NCBI GenBank assembly: GCA_004028765.1
Contig: SAIX01000012.1
Coordinates: 1 to 64,000 of the forward strand
From: Chitinophagaceae bacterium
GTDB lineage: Bacteria > Bacteroidota > Bacteroidia > Chitinophagales > Chitinophagaceae
Direction of reading: 5' to 3'
DNA: 64,000 bases
Shown: piece after piece, positions 16,765 to 25,479 of the stretch
Layout of the letters: each line of letters starts with the position of its first letter
Position numbering within the stretch: the stretch's first letter is position 1
The notes under the pieces: model-generated
Databases searched by the model: none
What the model saw: only the letters and a program-made list of their open reading frames with translations
What the model was told of the DNA's origin: nothing
Position numbers and translations under genes: made by a program

Positions 16765-17427
16765 TCATTGTAATCGTAAAACCAGACTATCTTTTTTTAC
16801 TCCAGTTGCTGAGATCGCGAAAGTTTTACGCCCTATTAATAACCGGTTATTAAATGCCATCTTCCCTATAAAGTATTGATTGGTCGCGGGTAGATTAAAA
16901 TAGCGAACCCGACCATCGTTATCTGTTTTTACTGAATCAATCACGCCACCAGCAAAACTGCTATCAAAGAAGATTTTGTTTACAAAGCGATAAATAGTTG
17001 CATTGTTTACCGGACTGGATAAGGAGTCATACACGGTTAAGATGAGCCCGTTCATAGCGCGTTCATCCGGATATAAACGAAAAATACTAGTACCTGCTGA
17101 GGAGGCGGACATACTACCATAATAAGGAATACTGGTCAGCGTATCTACTGCGACCAGTGTATAGGCTGCACTGCTTACATTGGTAAATTGAAATTTTCCA
17201 TTGTCATCGGTCAGCACCGAATAAATAAAGCTGCTATCTGTCAGACTCTTCTTCAAATAAATATTTCGATTTCTCAACGGTACTGTATCAATTTTTGCAT
17301 CAAAGGTTTTTACCAACACGGCTATTCCGTTGATGGTTTCTGTACCGCTCAGATCATCGAAGGTATCCTTCCGGCATGCAGCCATCAAAGTGGTGAGAGA
17401 TAATAGAAAAATCAGTTTAGATTTCAT
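16765..17427 (-). CDS. Secreted lipoprotein with carboxypeptidase-regulatory-like repeats
   Basis: A 220-residue lipoprotein (signal ending LMAACRK). Two beta-sandwich-like segments follow: LTDDNGKFQFTNVSSAAYTLVAVD and SVKTDNDGRVRYFNLPATNQY, each of the CarboxypepD_reg type. It is probably anchored in the outer membrane. It begins 5 nt after the 967-residue secreted protein and so forms a two-gene operon with it. Its function is unknown; a structural or adhesive accessory role is likely. Confidence 0.6.
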   Translation of the reverse strand: MKSKLIFLLSLTTLMAACRKDTFDDLSGTETINGIAVLVKTFDAKIDTVPLRNRNIYLKKSLTDSSFIYSVLTDDNGKFQFTNVSSAAYTLVAVDTLTSIPYYGSMSASSAGTSIFRLYPDERAMNGLILTVYDSLSSPVNNATIYRFVNKIFFDSSFAGGVIDSVKTDNDGRVRYFNLPATNQYFIGKMAFNNRLLIGRKTFAISATGVKKDSLVLRLQ

Positions 17428-17432
17428 GATAC

Positions 17433-20336
17433 TTATTTGAACAGTAATTTGAATAAGGATAGAACCATCGTTGGATCCATAGAGACTCCAAAATAACTGC
17501 CGGAGGTTTTGTATTTGGATGATTGATCAATAATCTGACCGTTCGCTACCTTATAGATATCGTATTTATAATAATGTGCGCCGTAATTAATACTTACGCC
17601 CGGTACTACATCATAGGCTAGTCCTGCGTATAGGTTGTCCAGAGGGTTTAATACTTCAAAGCCACCAAATAGACTGAGGCGCTTGAGTAAGAAGCGTGGA
17701 AGTAATCCGTCGTCAGCAGAGAAGGTTCTGGTAGGATGAATTTGGAAACCAAGGACGAATTTCGCCGCATCGTCTTTGTTGGTGATTTTGAAGGCTTGCC
17801 CCGCTGTATCCACGTATACTTGCCTTGCGGAATGCCTGTTGATGAAAATCCCTGTGCTCAGCGTTACGATCCGCTCTTTTCCAACAAAGTATTTCCTGGA
17901 AGGTGTTTTTTTGCTGGACTCGTCTGTAATGCGGTAGGTGTTGGTATAGGGAACAGTGGAGTCTTCTGCCGGTAGAACATAGGTGTTGTAGAGAAAATCT
18001 TCATCTTTCGGTTGGTATTCTGTTGGCAGATCAATTTTTTCTGGTGTGGGCAGTTTAAAATAATCATTCAACATCTTACGTAGCAGAAGGAATTGCCAGT
18101 ATTCATACCGAAGTTCAGATAATAAGGCCTCACAAGCTGCATTGCCAGCTGGACAGCGTTTGTCGACAGTTTTTTGTACTTCGGCTTTGTGGGCTTGGCT
18201 TAGTAATGCTGCCACTTCGTTTGCGGAGTTACGTAGTCTATCCAGATCGGTAATCAGGACTGGTGGCCTTGATCCGGACTCGCCCGTCCAAGACACCGTT
18301 TGTATATTTACCTGATCGAAGGTCTTAGGGTTTGGTTGAAAAGCAGATGGTGTGGTGCCAAAAAAATTCGAAAGTAAACTTGTAAGTCCGGCTGGCACCA
18401 GGCCAGTCGCTGCGTTTTGCAGTGCGCCTGTAGTGGCAATAAGCTGGCTTCGGAAAGTGCCGCTGTCGTTGAAGAAGCTGAATTTCTGGTCTATTGCAAT
18501 TTTATCATCCTTTTCTCCATTGACGATCCCAAATGATTCTTTAAACGATTCAGGCAAAATAGCCTTCTGGGTGATTGTCCTTCTATAAAAGTGATTACGA
18601 TCGTGAAAAAGAATAAAGTTTCTGGAATCAGGTTCAGAGAGCGGAAGTTGGATTCGATGAATGTATTGAGTAACTGTTGTGAATTGCTTGTAGTCTTTTA
18701 AAAGCTCTGCTTTCTTTTTCTTGCCAGGATCATTTAGGCCAAACTTGTCCGTGGCATTTTCCCTCTCCTTATTATAAAAATCAAACCTGGAGAACAGAGA
18801 GTCGTTTTTACGTAGAAACCAAAGATTCCAATTAATGAGCCTCATGTACTCCTTATATTGTTTTTCCTTGGTCAGATCCTGTGCCTCTTTTTTGGCAATC
18901 TCATCTACAAAAGTGGGAGAGGTAACATCAAAATAATTTAATTTGATATCACCGCCGCTATACCAGATCCATCTTTTCAGCCAGGTTCCAATAGATGAAG
19001 TGGGTGTGAAATAGCAGTCGTAGGCATGAAGCTTATCCAGCCATTTTTTTAGGGCTGGCAGATCCTTGCATTCCGGTTGTGCAGATTTGAATAATAATGG
19101 CTGGAGGTCTTTATCCATTGCATCCGGCTCTGCCGTGATCGCTTCCTTAATTTTTGATAATTCATCTCGATTTAACAAACCAATTGTTTGGTTGTGCCAA
19201 TCGATGATTTTTGTGAGATTGTCGTTATTTATTGTAATCTGAAGATCGAGTGATTCCTTGTCTGCATCATAAATGGACCTGATCCTATTCTTTTTAGAAG
19301 TGGGGGCTGCGGTAAATGAAGTTGTGGATAACATGGGCATGAATCGTCCTGAAAATTGACGCAATCCATCTGGTGCCTCATAAGCCGTTGAAGAAAGGTA
19401 AGCTGGTACATAGTATTTGCTTAGACTGGAATCACAACAGTATAGGTTTCTGACCAGTTTCTGTTTAAAGGAGACGTCCCGGAGTGATTGTTCAAAGCTG
19501 GAGACTTCCTGAAGCGCTGCTTCAACAGCTGAGCAGCGGCAGAGTTCAGAATTACATTCTGGGTTTATTCCAGTAGCGATATTATATGCATCCAGTTTTT
19601 CCTGCAACTCCCTCATTATATTTAATTGAGATTGCCAATCTGTTTTGAGCCTATCAACGGAATCCAATAGTTGCTTTGTGAATTGAGGGGTAGGTTTGTC
19701 CAAATTTTTTATGCGGTCGATGAGACCGAGTAATGATATTGAATCTGCTTCTCGTTTTTTCTGTACATCTTTTAGTGATTGCGTTATCGAGGATGCATCT
19801 CTTCTCTCTATCTCGGAGGACTTGAAATCGCTTAAGGCTAAAGTATATTCACTGCAGCTAATCAGGCTTAATATCCAGGGTGAAAACATGCTGGTATTAT
19901 CCTGGATATTCTTTTCGAGCAGTTTTGCTGCTTTGTAAATTTCCGATTCTTTGCTCGCAGAAGGGCATTGATCTATAAGTCGCTTGGCATTCAAGAGTAA
20001 ATGAAAATAGGAACGTATCAGTTTTGTTTTTTGGCTACTAGCGTCATCCACGAAGAGATTGTAAAAAACAGCTAATCGCTTATTAAGCGAGGCGGTGTAA
20101 TCTGCCTCTGGAGCTAGTCTAGCGTTTGGTGAAAATTGAATGGAGATGTGATCAATTTTGCGAAACTGAGGCGGTAAGGCATTTGTAATCCTGCCGTCAC
20201 CATCCAGTTTGACATAAATCCTGCGGGAAAAAATGTTTCCTACATCATAGGCAAATCCGGGAAAATGGGCCTTAACCTGGCCGAAACCAACATGCCCAGC
20301 CAGTAATAAAACCAGCAGCAAACAGAGCTGTTTCAT
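17433..20336 (-). CDS. Large secreted protein with possible C-terminal outer-membrane barrel
   Basis: A 967-residue protein with a signal peptide (LLLVLLLAGHVGFGQ). Residues about 80-300 are helical with coiled-coil character (SLKDVQKKREADSISLLGLIDR; LNIMRELQEKLDAYN). Several Cys pairs occur around 260-300 (NPECNSELCRCS, LYCCDSS). The last 130 residues alternate short hydrophobic strands (KRLSLFGGFEVLNPLDNLYAGLAYDVVPG) and end in KLLFK, which suggests an outer-membrane beta barrel. I do not recognise the family. It is transcribed with the lipoprotein 16765-17427. The combination resembles a surface apparatus rather than an enzyme. Confidence 0.5.
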   Translation of the reverse strand: MKQLCLLLVLLLAGHVGFGQVKAHFPGFAYDVGNIFSRRIYVKLDGDGRITNALPPQFRKIDHISIQFSPNARLAPEADYTASLNKRLAVFYNLFVDDASSQKTKLIRSYFHLLLNAKRLIDQCPSASKESEIYKAAKLLEKNIQDNTSMFSPWILSLISCSEYTLALSDFKSSEIERRDASSITQSLKDVQKKREADSISLLGLIDRIKNLDKPTPQFTKQLLDSVDRLKTDWQSQLNIMRELQEKLDAYNIATGINPECNSELCRCSAVEAALQEVSSFEQSLRDVSFKQKLVRNLYCCDSSLSKYYVPAYLSSTAYEAPDGLRQFSGRFMPMLSTTSFTAAPTSKKNRIRSIYDADKESLDLQITINNDNLTKIIDWHNQTIGLLNRDELSKIKEAITAEPDAMDKDLQPLLFKSAQPECKDLPALKKWLDKLHAYDCYFTPTSSIGTWLKRWIWYSGGDIKLNYFDVTSPTFVDEIAKKEAQDLTKEKQYKEYMRLINWNLWFLRKNDSLFSRFDFYNKERENATDKFGLNDPGKKKKAELLKDYKQFTTVTQYIHRIQLPLSEPDSRNFILFHDRNHFYRRTITQKAILPESFKESFGIVNGEKDDKIAIDQKFSFFNDSGTFRSQLIATTGALQNAATGLVPAGLTSLLSNFFGTTPSAFQPNPKTFDQVNIQTVSWTGESGSRPPVLITDLDRLRNSANEVAALLSQAHKAEVQKTVDKRCPAGNAACEALLSELRYEYWQFLLLRKMLNDYFKLPTPEKIDLPTEYQPKDEDFLYNTYVLPAEDSTVPYTNTYRITDESSKKTPSRKYFVGKERIVTLSTGIFINRHSARQVYVDTAGQAFKITNKDDAAKFVLGFQIHPTRTFSADDGLLPRFLLKRLSLFGGFEVLNPLDNLYAGLAYDVVPGVSINYGAHYYKYDIYKVANGQIIDQSSKYKTSGSYFGVSMDPTMVLSLFKLLFK

Positions 20337-20713
20337 TTAGCAATTTTATAGTTTTGAAATAGCCTTAACAGGCACCTGTCATTAACAGAAGCCGGTATCG
20401 AAGCTCTTGGCCATTCTTTAAAACAATTACTGATAACGCATCGCTGTGAGGCGTCTGCATTAAACCGGTGGGGGGGATTATTGGGGGGTAAGCAAGTATA
20501 GAATAAATATTTCATTCTTGCAAGTGTGGCAGTAAAGAATCAATGGTTTTGATTGTCCCTGTTGACATGATTTTCGTTTGCATTCCATGGAAAATGGTGT
20601 ATATTGAAAACGCTGGCATCCCCTCCCTTCGGCCGGTTTGCAAAATCCTAGCCATTGCCTCTGAAAAACGGGCTATTCATACTGATAGCCTTTATGTTTA
20701 TTAAAACAATTGT
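20337..20713. other. Intergenic region between divergent genes
   Basis: About 380 bp between the secreted-protein operon (minus) and the 20714 gene (plus). It must hold both promoters. I find only a weak -7 candidate (TATGTTTA, ending about 17 nt before 20714). No ORF or strong hairpin is seen. Confidence 0.4.
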
Positions 20714-21697
20714 ATGGCCAGCGAAAGCGAAGACTACTTAGCTTATGTCAAATACGAAGGTGCTTCCGTAGAAGAGGGATACCTGGATGCGCGCAAGTCT
20801 GCCGATGCACTCATCGGTATTGATGAGGTTATCCGCTATTTTCTCTACCAAAGTGACAACAGTTTTCAGCAAATCAGTTTTGAAATTCCTGTCAGGGTTC
20901 GTAAGGGCAGCTGGGAGACGCTTATTCCACATACACTGGCAGATTGGTTGCTGACGGCTATAGGTACGGCTGCCACAGCCTATGCTGGAACGGCTTTAAA
21001 GAAGATTGCTGAGAATGATTTTAAAGATGTATCTACTAAGGACATCGTCAAAAAGGCGATCAAATCCATCAAATGGGTTATACGAATTGCCAAACATGTA
21101 CACTCACTTGTTCAAAAACAGTTTATTGAAGTGGATTTTAAACAAGAAGGAGGGCAGGTTTTGGTCGGAATTAAGAACACAGAAGGGGAGGTTTTATATG
21201 TTCCACAAGAATATCTAGAGTTGTACAAAAATTGCCCTGATAAACTGTTTTCAAAACTTACCCGAAATGTGAATCCCGAAAGAAAACTGGAAATAGGATT
21301 TAACCCATCTGAGCCAGTGGATAAGGATGATACAAAGGAGCCCGTTGATATTACCATGGCCGATAAATTCATTTTTACAAAAGAAGACGAGGATGATGAA
21401 GTATTATTTCCAGAACTGGTGCATAACCAGTATGTTGAACTCGATGGACACGTGTCGCGCGGAAATGAAAAAACCAACACGATAGGTTTTGAATACAAGG
21501 GGCATATCCTGACCTGTATTCCCACACAGGGAAATATCAAAATGTATAAAACCCAAATCTTTACCAACTGTGTCTTGAAGGGGTATGTTGATCGAATGGA
21601 TGAGCATGGTCGGGCAATCGAAAAGCGACCCAGGATTAAGTTTATTGATCTTGTTTCAGTAACACCGCCAGGTGAACAGATAAATATGTTTTCGTAA
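20714..21697 (+). CDS. Unknown protein, first gene of a nuclease cluster
   Basis: A 327-residue protein. The N-terminal segment (LAYVKYEGASVEEGYLDARKSADALIGIDEVIRYFL) and VRVRKGSWETLIPH are family-like features that I associate with unnamed proteins found in prophage and defence islands. A possible membrane-associated helix (LLTAIGTAATAYAGTAL) lies near residue 80. The C-terminal half is beta-rich. It precedes the TM0106-type nuclease by 17 nt and is presumably co-transcribed with it. No function can be assigned from sequence. Confidence 0.5.
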   Translation: MASESEDYLAYVKYEGASVEEGYLDARKSADALIGIDEVIRYFLYQSDNSFQQISFEIPVRVRKGSWETLIPHTLADWLLTAIGTAATAYAGTALKKIAENDFKDVSTKDIVKKAIKSIKWVIRIAKHVHSLVQKQFIEVDFKQEGGQVLVGIKNTEGEVLYVPQEYLELYKNCPDKLFSKLTRNVNPERKLEIGFNPSEPVDKDDTKEPVDITMADKFIFTKEDEDDEVLFPELVHNQYVELDGHVSRGNEKTNTIGFEYKGHILTCIPTQGNIKMYKTQIFTNCVLKGYVDRMDEHGRAIEKRPRIKFIDLVSVTPPGEQINMFS

Positions 21698-21714
21698 ATA
21701 TTTAAAGCGTTATT

Positions 21715-23202
21715 ATGACTATTACTTCTTCGCAGCTCTATAATTATTATCAATGCCCGCATAAAGTATGGATGGATGAGAACGGACCGAAAGATCAGGA
21801 GATTCAGGAGACCAATCCTTTCGTGCAACTGCTATGGGATAAAGGTGTGCAGCATGAAGCAAACATTATTAAGGGTATTGGAGCTTACCTGGACCTCAGC
21901 CAGGGATCTCGTGAGACAAGAGTTGATCAGACGAGAAAAGCATTGGATGCAAAAGTGCCCTTGTTATACCAACCTGTTTTGACCAATGGTCACCTGCTTG
22001 GAATACCGGACTTGTTGGAATTACAAGCAGATGGTCAGTATTTGCCGATCGATATTAAATCAGGACAGGGATTTGAAGGACAAGCTGAGGAAGGGGATCA
22101 AAAACAAAAAAAGCATTATGCACTTCAACTGTGCTTATATGTCGAGATACTTCAATCAATGGGGTATTGTAATACGAGGGTGGGTTTTATTATCGATGGA
22201 GATGGGAATAGGGTTGCCTATGATCTGAATCTTGCATTGGGTCTTAAAAACCCGCAAACCTATTGGGCGTATTACGAGCAAATGCTGCAGGAAGTGCGAA
22301 ATATTCTTTCCGGTAAGGAATCAAACGATCCTGCCTTGAGCGGGGTATGTAAACTATGCAGTTGGTACTATGTCTGTAAACAATGGTGTGCTGATAATGA
22401 TGATCCAACACAAGTGTTTTACCTGGGCAGGAGCGTTCGTGATAAACTAAAGGCGGAAGCAGGCATTCATACTGTTGCAGATGTTGCGGCATTGGATGTA
22501 CAAGCATTGCTGGCACAGAAAAAGAAAGACAAAACTTTTTTAAAGGGCTTGGCTGAAGGCTCGCTAACCAGCGCTAAGCGGAGAGCTGAGCTTTTCCGGT
22601 CGAAAGGGGCACCGGTGGCGTATGAAAAAATAAATCTTCCCAAAGTTCAATACGAATTGTTTTTTGATATTGAAGACGATCCGACACAGGATTTTGTTTA
22701 CCTGCATGGTATTTATGTTCGGGAGAACGGCAAAGAATACTTTAAGGATTTCACCGCTACACAGATCAGTACTGCAGCAGAAGAAAAAGCATGGGCGGAT
22801 TTCTGGCAATATATCTGGTCGTTACCGAAAGATGATTTTGCCGTGTATTATTATTCATCTCATGAAAAAGCAACCTATGGACGGTTGCAAAAAAAATATC
22901 CCGTTGTTATCAGTGAAGAACAGCTTGCTGCTTTTTTTGATCATCCCTATGTCATTGACCTTTATACCAATATTGTTTTAAAACTGACGGACTGGCCACT
23001 TAGCAGTTATTCGATTAAAGAGCTGGCCACGTACCTGGGTTTTAAATGGCGTGATGCAACGCCATCGGGTGCTTTATCCATTCAATGGTTTAATGATTAT
23101 ATACAAAAGAATGATCCCGCCATATTAAAACGTATCCTGGAATACAATGAGGATGATTGTATTGCAACCATGGTGGTGAAGGATAAATTGGCCAGCATGT
23201 GA
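21715..23202 (+). CDS. TM0106-family RecB-like nuclease with RNase H-like domain
   Basis: A 495-residue protein. Part one (1-230) is a Cas4/RecB-like PD-(D/E)XK nuclease: an early Cys (YQCPHKVW), GIPDLLE and LPIDIKSGQ as catalytic motifs, and a late CKLCSWYYVCKQWC cluster that could complete an iron-sulfur site. A short helix-hairpin-helix-like segment follows (IHTVADVAALDVQAL). Part two is a DEDD/YprB-type exonuclease domain with FFDIEDDP, VYYYSSHEKAT, VIDLYTNIV and EYNEDDCIAT. This is the architecture of the TM0106 family, probably acting on DNA or RNA ends in repair or defence. Confidence 0.8.
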   Translation: MTITSSQLYNYYQCPHKVWMDENGPKDQEIQETNPFVQLLWDKGVQHEANIIKGIGAYLDLSQGSRETRVDQTRKALDAKVPLLYQPVLTNGHLLGIPDLLELQADGQYLPIDIKSGQGFEGQAEEGDQKQKKHYALQLCLYVEILQSMGYCNTRVGFIIDGDGNRVAYDLNLALGLKNPQTYWAYYEQMLQEVRNILSGKESNDPALSGVCKLCSWYYVCKQWCADNDDPTQVFYLGRSVRDKLKAEAGIHTVADVAALDVQALLAQKKKDKTFLKGLAEGSLTSAKRRAELFRSKGAPVAYEKINLPKVQYELFFDIEDDPTQDFVYLHGIYVRENGKEYFKDFTATQISTAAEEKAWADFWQYIWSLPKDDFAVYYYSSHEKATYGRLQKKYPVVISEEQLAAFFDHPYVIDLYTNIVLKLTDWPLSSYSIKELATYLGFKWRDATPSGALSIQWFNDYIQKNDPAILKRILEYNEDDCIATMVVKDKLASM

Positions 23203-23295
23203 ATGGATCAGTTGTTGATCCATTCGGATGGCTTCAGTATATTTATATTCCCCCCGTTTAAGGATCATTCTTTACTGAACTAAGCTGCTTATTAC

Positions 23296-24189
23296 ATGGA
23301 ATATTATTCAACGTCACATTTTGCCAAACTGTTTGGTGTACCCGCCGCACAACTTTTTAGTGATCTGCAGCAATGGGGATGGATTGAACGATCGGGTGAT
23401 AAATGGGTGTTAACCCAACTCGGGAGACAGAAAGGCGGTGAAGCCCGATCTAATTCAAACTATGGAGAATACATTGTATGGCCGGAAGATATTTTTTTCG
23501 AGGAGGATCTTGACCGATCACAGTTCCTTAATTCCACTTCGATTGGAGATCATTTTAAGATTTCTTCCCGCCGGATGAACCTGATCCTGTCGGAGCTGGG
23601 CTGGATCGAAAAGGCGATTGCTGGTTGGGTAATCACGAAGCTGGGCAGGGAGCTTGGTGGGAGACAGCTGGAGCATGATATTTCCGGCGGGACCTATGTG
23701 CTTTGGCCGAAGGAGATTGTGAATAACCCGAACCTTCGCAATATTTTTTTCGAAACCGTACTTGAAGCAAAGGATGCAGCCCCTGTAGCAATAAAAACTG
23801 AAGCAACACCTATTGAAGCACCACTAACAGATAGTTTTCGCAATAAATTCCCGGCAACCTTCCGAACAAAAGATGGTCATATGGTTCGTTCACGCGCTGA
23901 AGTGATCATTGATAATGCACTGTACGATTACAAACTGGTTCATGCTTACGAAAGAAAAGTGCCGATCGAAGAAGATTTGTATTCAGATTTCTTCCTTCCG
24001 GCCGAAGGCGTCTACATTGAATATTGGGGTATGGAACACGATGAGAAATACCGCGAACGAAAGAAAGTGAAACTAGATCTGTATAAGAAAAATGAATTAA
24101 AGCTGATCGAACTGACTGATGAGGATCTAGCAAACTTGGACGATCATTTGCCAAGAAAACTCCTGAAGCATAATATCAAGGTGTACTAG
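23296..24189 (+). CDS. Winged-helix repeats fused to a Vsr/PD-(D/E)XK-like nuclease
   Basis: A 297-residue protein. The first 150 residues hold two related units of antirepressor-like winged-helix character, each ending in a 'W(V/A)...T(Q/K)LGR..GG' segment (WVLTQLGRQKGGEA and WVITKLGRELGGRQ). The C-terminal 120 residues look like a Vsr/DUF559-like endonuclease: RSRAEVIIDNAL, SDFFLPAEGVYIEYWG with D-x(n)-E-x-W, and a final LKLIELTDEDL. It follows the TM0106-type gene by 93 nt. Its 3' end overlaps the convergent WYL gene by 14 nt. A DNA-nicking accessory nuclease is likely. Confidence 0.6.
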   Translation: MEYYSTSHFAKLFGVPAAQLFSDLQQWGWIERSGDKWVLTQLGRQKGGEARSNSNYGEYIVWPEDIFFEEDLDRSQFLNSTSIGDHFKISSRRMNLILSELGWIEKAIAGWVITKLGRELGGRQLEHDISGGTYVLWPKEIVNNPNLRNIFFETVLEAKDAAPVAIKTEATPIEAPLTDSFRNKFPATFRTKDGHMVRSRAEVIIDNALYDYKLVHAYERKVPIEEDLYSDFFLPAEGVYIEYWGMEHDEKYRERKKVKLDLYKKNELKLIELTDEDLANLDDHLPRKLLKHNIKVY

Positions 24190-25207
24190 AAGATTGTGCA
24201 TATTGGGTAAAAGCTTTTTTGTGTCGCCCTGCTACTAATTCAGCCAGTCGTTTGGGTGTGACAACCTTCACAGTTTCACCATAGGAAAGAATCAATCTTT
24301 CAAGTTCGTAGTTGGGTATTACCTGCAGCTGGACTTCCAGCATGTTTGCATTGATCCATTTTGCTTTCTGAGAACCGTGGAGAGGTTTGGAGGCAATGTA
24401 TTTGCCGGTAATACCAAAAAACTGTAGTACAATGGATTCAGTTTTTTTGTCCATCGGTTTTGTAACCCCTATAATGTCCTCAAAATATTCCTTCCAATCA
24501 ATCTTTGTATTCTTCTTGTAGGGTTTACGTATCGGCGTGATCTGTTGTATCCGATCCAGTGGAAGATTCCAGGTATAGATTTCTTTGTCTGGGTTATAAC
24601 CAAAGAGAAACCAGCGATTATTATATTGTTTGAGGTAATAAGGATGAATAATCAGTTCGAACGGCTGTGTACTTTCAAATGGCTGGTAGCGGATCTGCAA
24701 GACTTGCTTTTGGTAAATTGCACTGTATAAAACTTCCAGGTGTTCGATCCCCACCAGGTATTCGTTGCCGTCAAAATCAATGACCGGCTGATCCTGTTTT
24801 TTGTCGGCAATGCCCTGCTGTAATTTGGGCAGCAGTTCATGCATCCATTCAAATTGTGGCATCCCTTTAAACTGGGATAAAATATCAATGGTGCTTCGAA
24901 GCTGTTCTATTTCTAGCTGGTTCAGCGGCATACTATTGATAGAGAACGAAGGATCGGCATACCGGTAATAGACTTTCTTGCCATCCCGCAATTTTTCCAG
25001 CTCTATATGCCATCCTTCCTTGCTTTCCATAAAGGAGATGTCCTCGAAGATCTGACGCCGGCTGATTCCATTGGAATCCGGGTCGAGGTCCAGCAATACT
25101 TTCTCGCAGGCCTCGATCAAGTCATCAATAAAATACATTCGCCCATGATTGCGGAAGCAATTGTCCAGCACACGGTAGCGAATAAGGGCGTTTTTATTGG
25201 TAGGCAT
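24176..25207 (-). CDS. WYL-domain transcriptional regulator
   Basis: About 343 residues. The track starts at a TTG (25213); the ATG at 25207 gives the usual Bacteroidota opening MPTNKNALIRYRVLD. An N-terminal winged helix (ISRRQIFEDISFME) is followed by a WYL-type ligand-binding domain (IRYQPF, NNRWFLFGYN, PLDRI) and a C-terminal WCX-type extension (YELERLILSYGETVKVV). WYL regulators such as CapW and BrxR keep defence loci silent until damage or infection. This one is divergent from the retron, with a 19-bp palindrome between the genes, so it probably controls the retron and itself. Confidence 0.85.
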   Translation of the reverse strand: MPTNKNALIRYRVLDNCFRNHGRMYFIDDLIEACEKVLLDLDPDSNGISRRQIFEDISFMESKEGWHIELEKLRDGKKVYYRYADPSFSINSMPLNQLEIEQLRSTIDILSQFKGMPQFEWMHELLPKLQQGIADKKQDQPVIDFDGNEYLVGIEHLEVLYSAIYQKQVLQIRYQPFESTQPFELIIHPYYLKQYNNRWFLFGYNPDKEIYTWNLPLDRIQQITPIRKPYKKNTKIDWKEYFEDIIGVTKPMDKKTESIVLQFFGITGKYIASKPLHGSQKAKWINANMLEVQLQVIPNYELERLILSYGETVKVVTPKRLAELVAGRHKKAFTQYAQSSSTP

Positions 25208-25226
25208 ACCCAAAATTATGTATTAT

Positions 25227-25245
25227 TGTGCAGTTACACTGCACA
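25227..25245. promoter_or_regulatory. Palindromic operator between the WYL gene and the retron
   Basis: A perfect inverted repeat TGTGCAGT-tac-ACTGCACA lies 20 bp from the WYL start and 26 bp before the retron a1 repeat. It is the obvious candidate binding site for the WYL dimer. A sequence CAAAATTA at 25211-25218 (TAATTTTG on the minus strand) fits a -7 element for the WYL gene, but would make its message nearly leaderless. Confidence 0.55.
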
Positions 25246-25270
25246 GAAAGCAGCGTAGTTTGCTTTAGAT

Positions 25271-25467
25271 CTTTGAAAACCTGCCGCACAGATATTGAAT
25301 CGGCCAGTTGGGATGGAACATCGTTCTGTTCAAATCGACTGGTTTCTTGCCATCCGGTAAGATGAAGGGTTAGACGTTATTTATATATTTTTATATGACG
25401 ATAACGTATTTCGCTTTTCTATACTTTTCTTTCATATACAAAGAATACAGCGGCAGGTTTTTCAAAG
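25271..25467 (+). ncRNA. Retron msr-msd non-coding RNA
   Basis: Terminal inverted repeats of the a1/a2 type: CTTTGAAAACCTGCCGC (25271-25287) pairs over 17 bases with GCGGCAGGTTTTTCAAAG (25450-25467), leaving one bulged T. Between them, ACGTTAT (25374-25380) pairs with ATAACGT (25401-25407), a stem with a 20-nt AT-rich loop that suits the msd. In the msr part, CCAGTTG (25304) pairs with CGACTGG (25336), and GGATGG (25311) pairs with CCATCC (25350). These two stems interleave and may form a pseudoknot. The reverse transcriptase starts 13 nt after a2. The priming guanosine cannot be fixed by eye. Confidence 0.85.
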
Positions 25468-25479
25468 GTTTTATAACAC

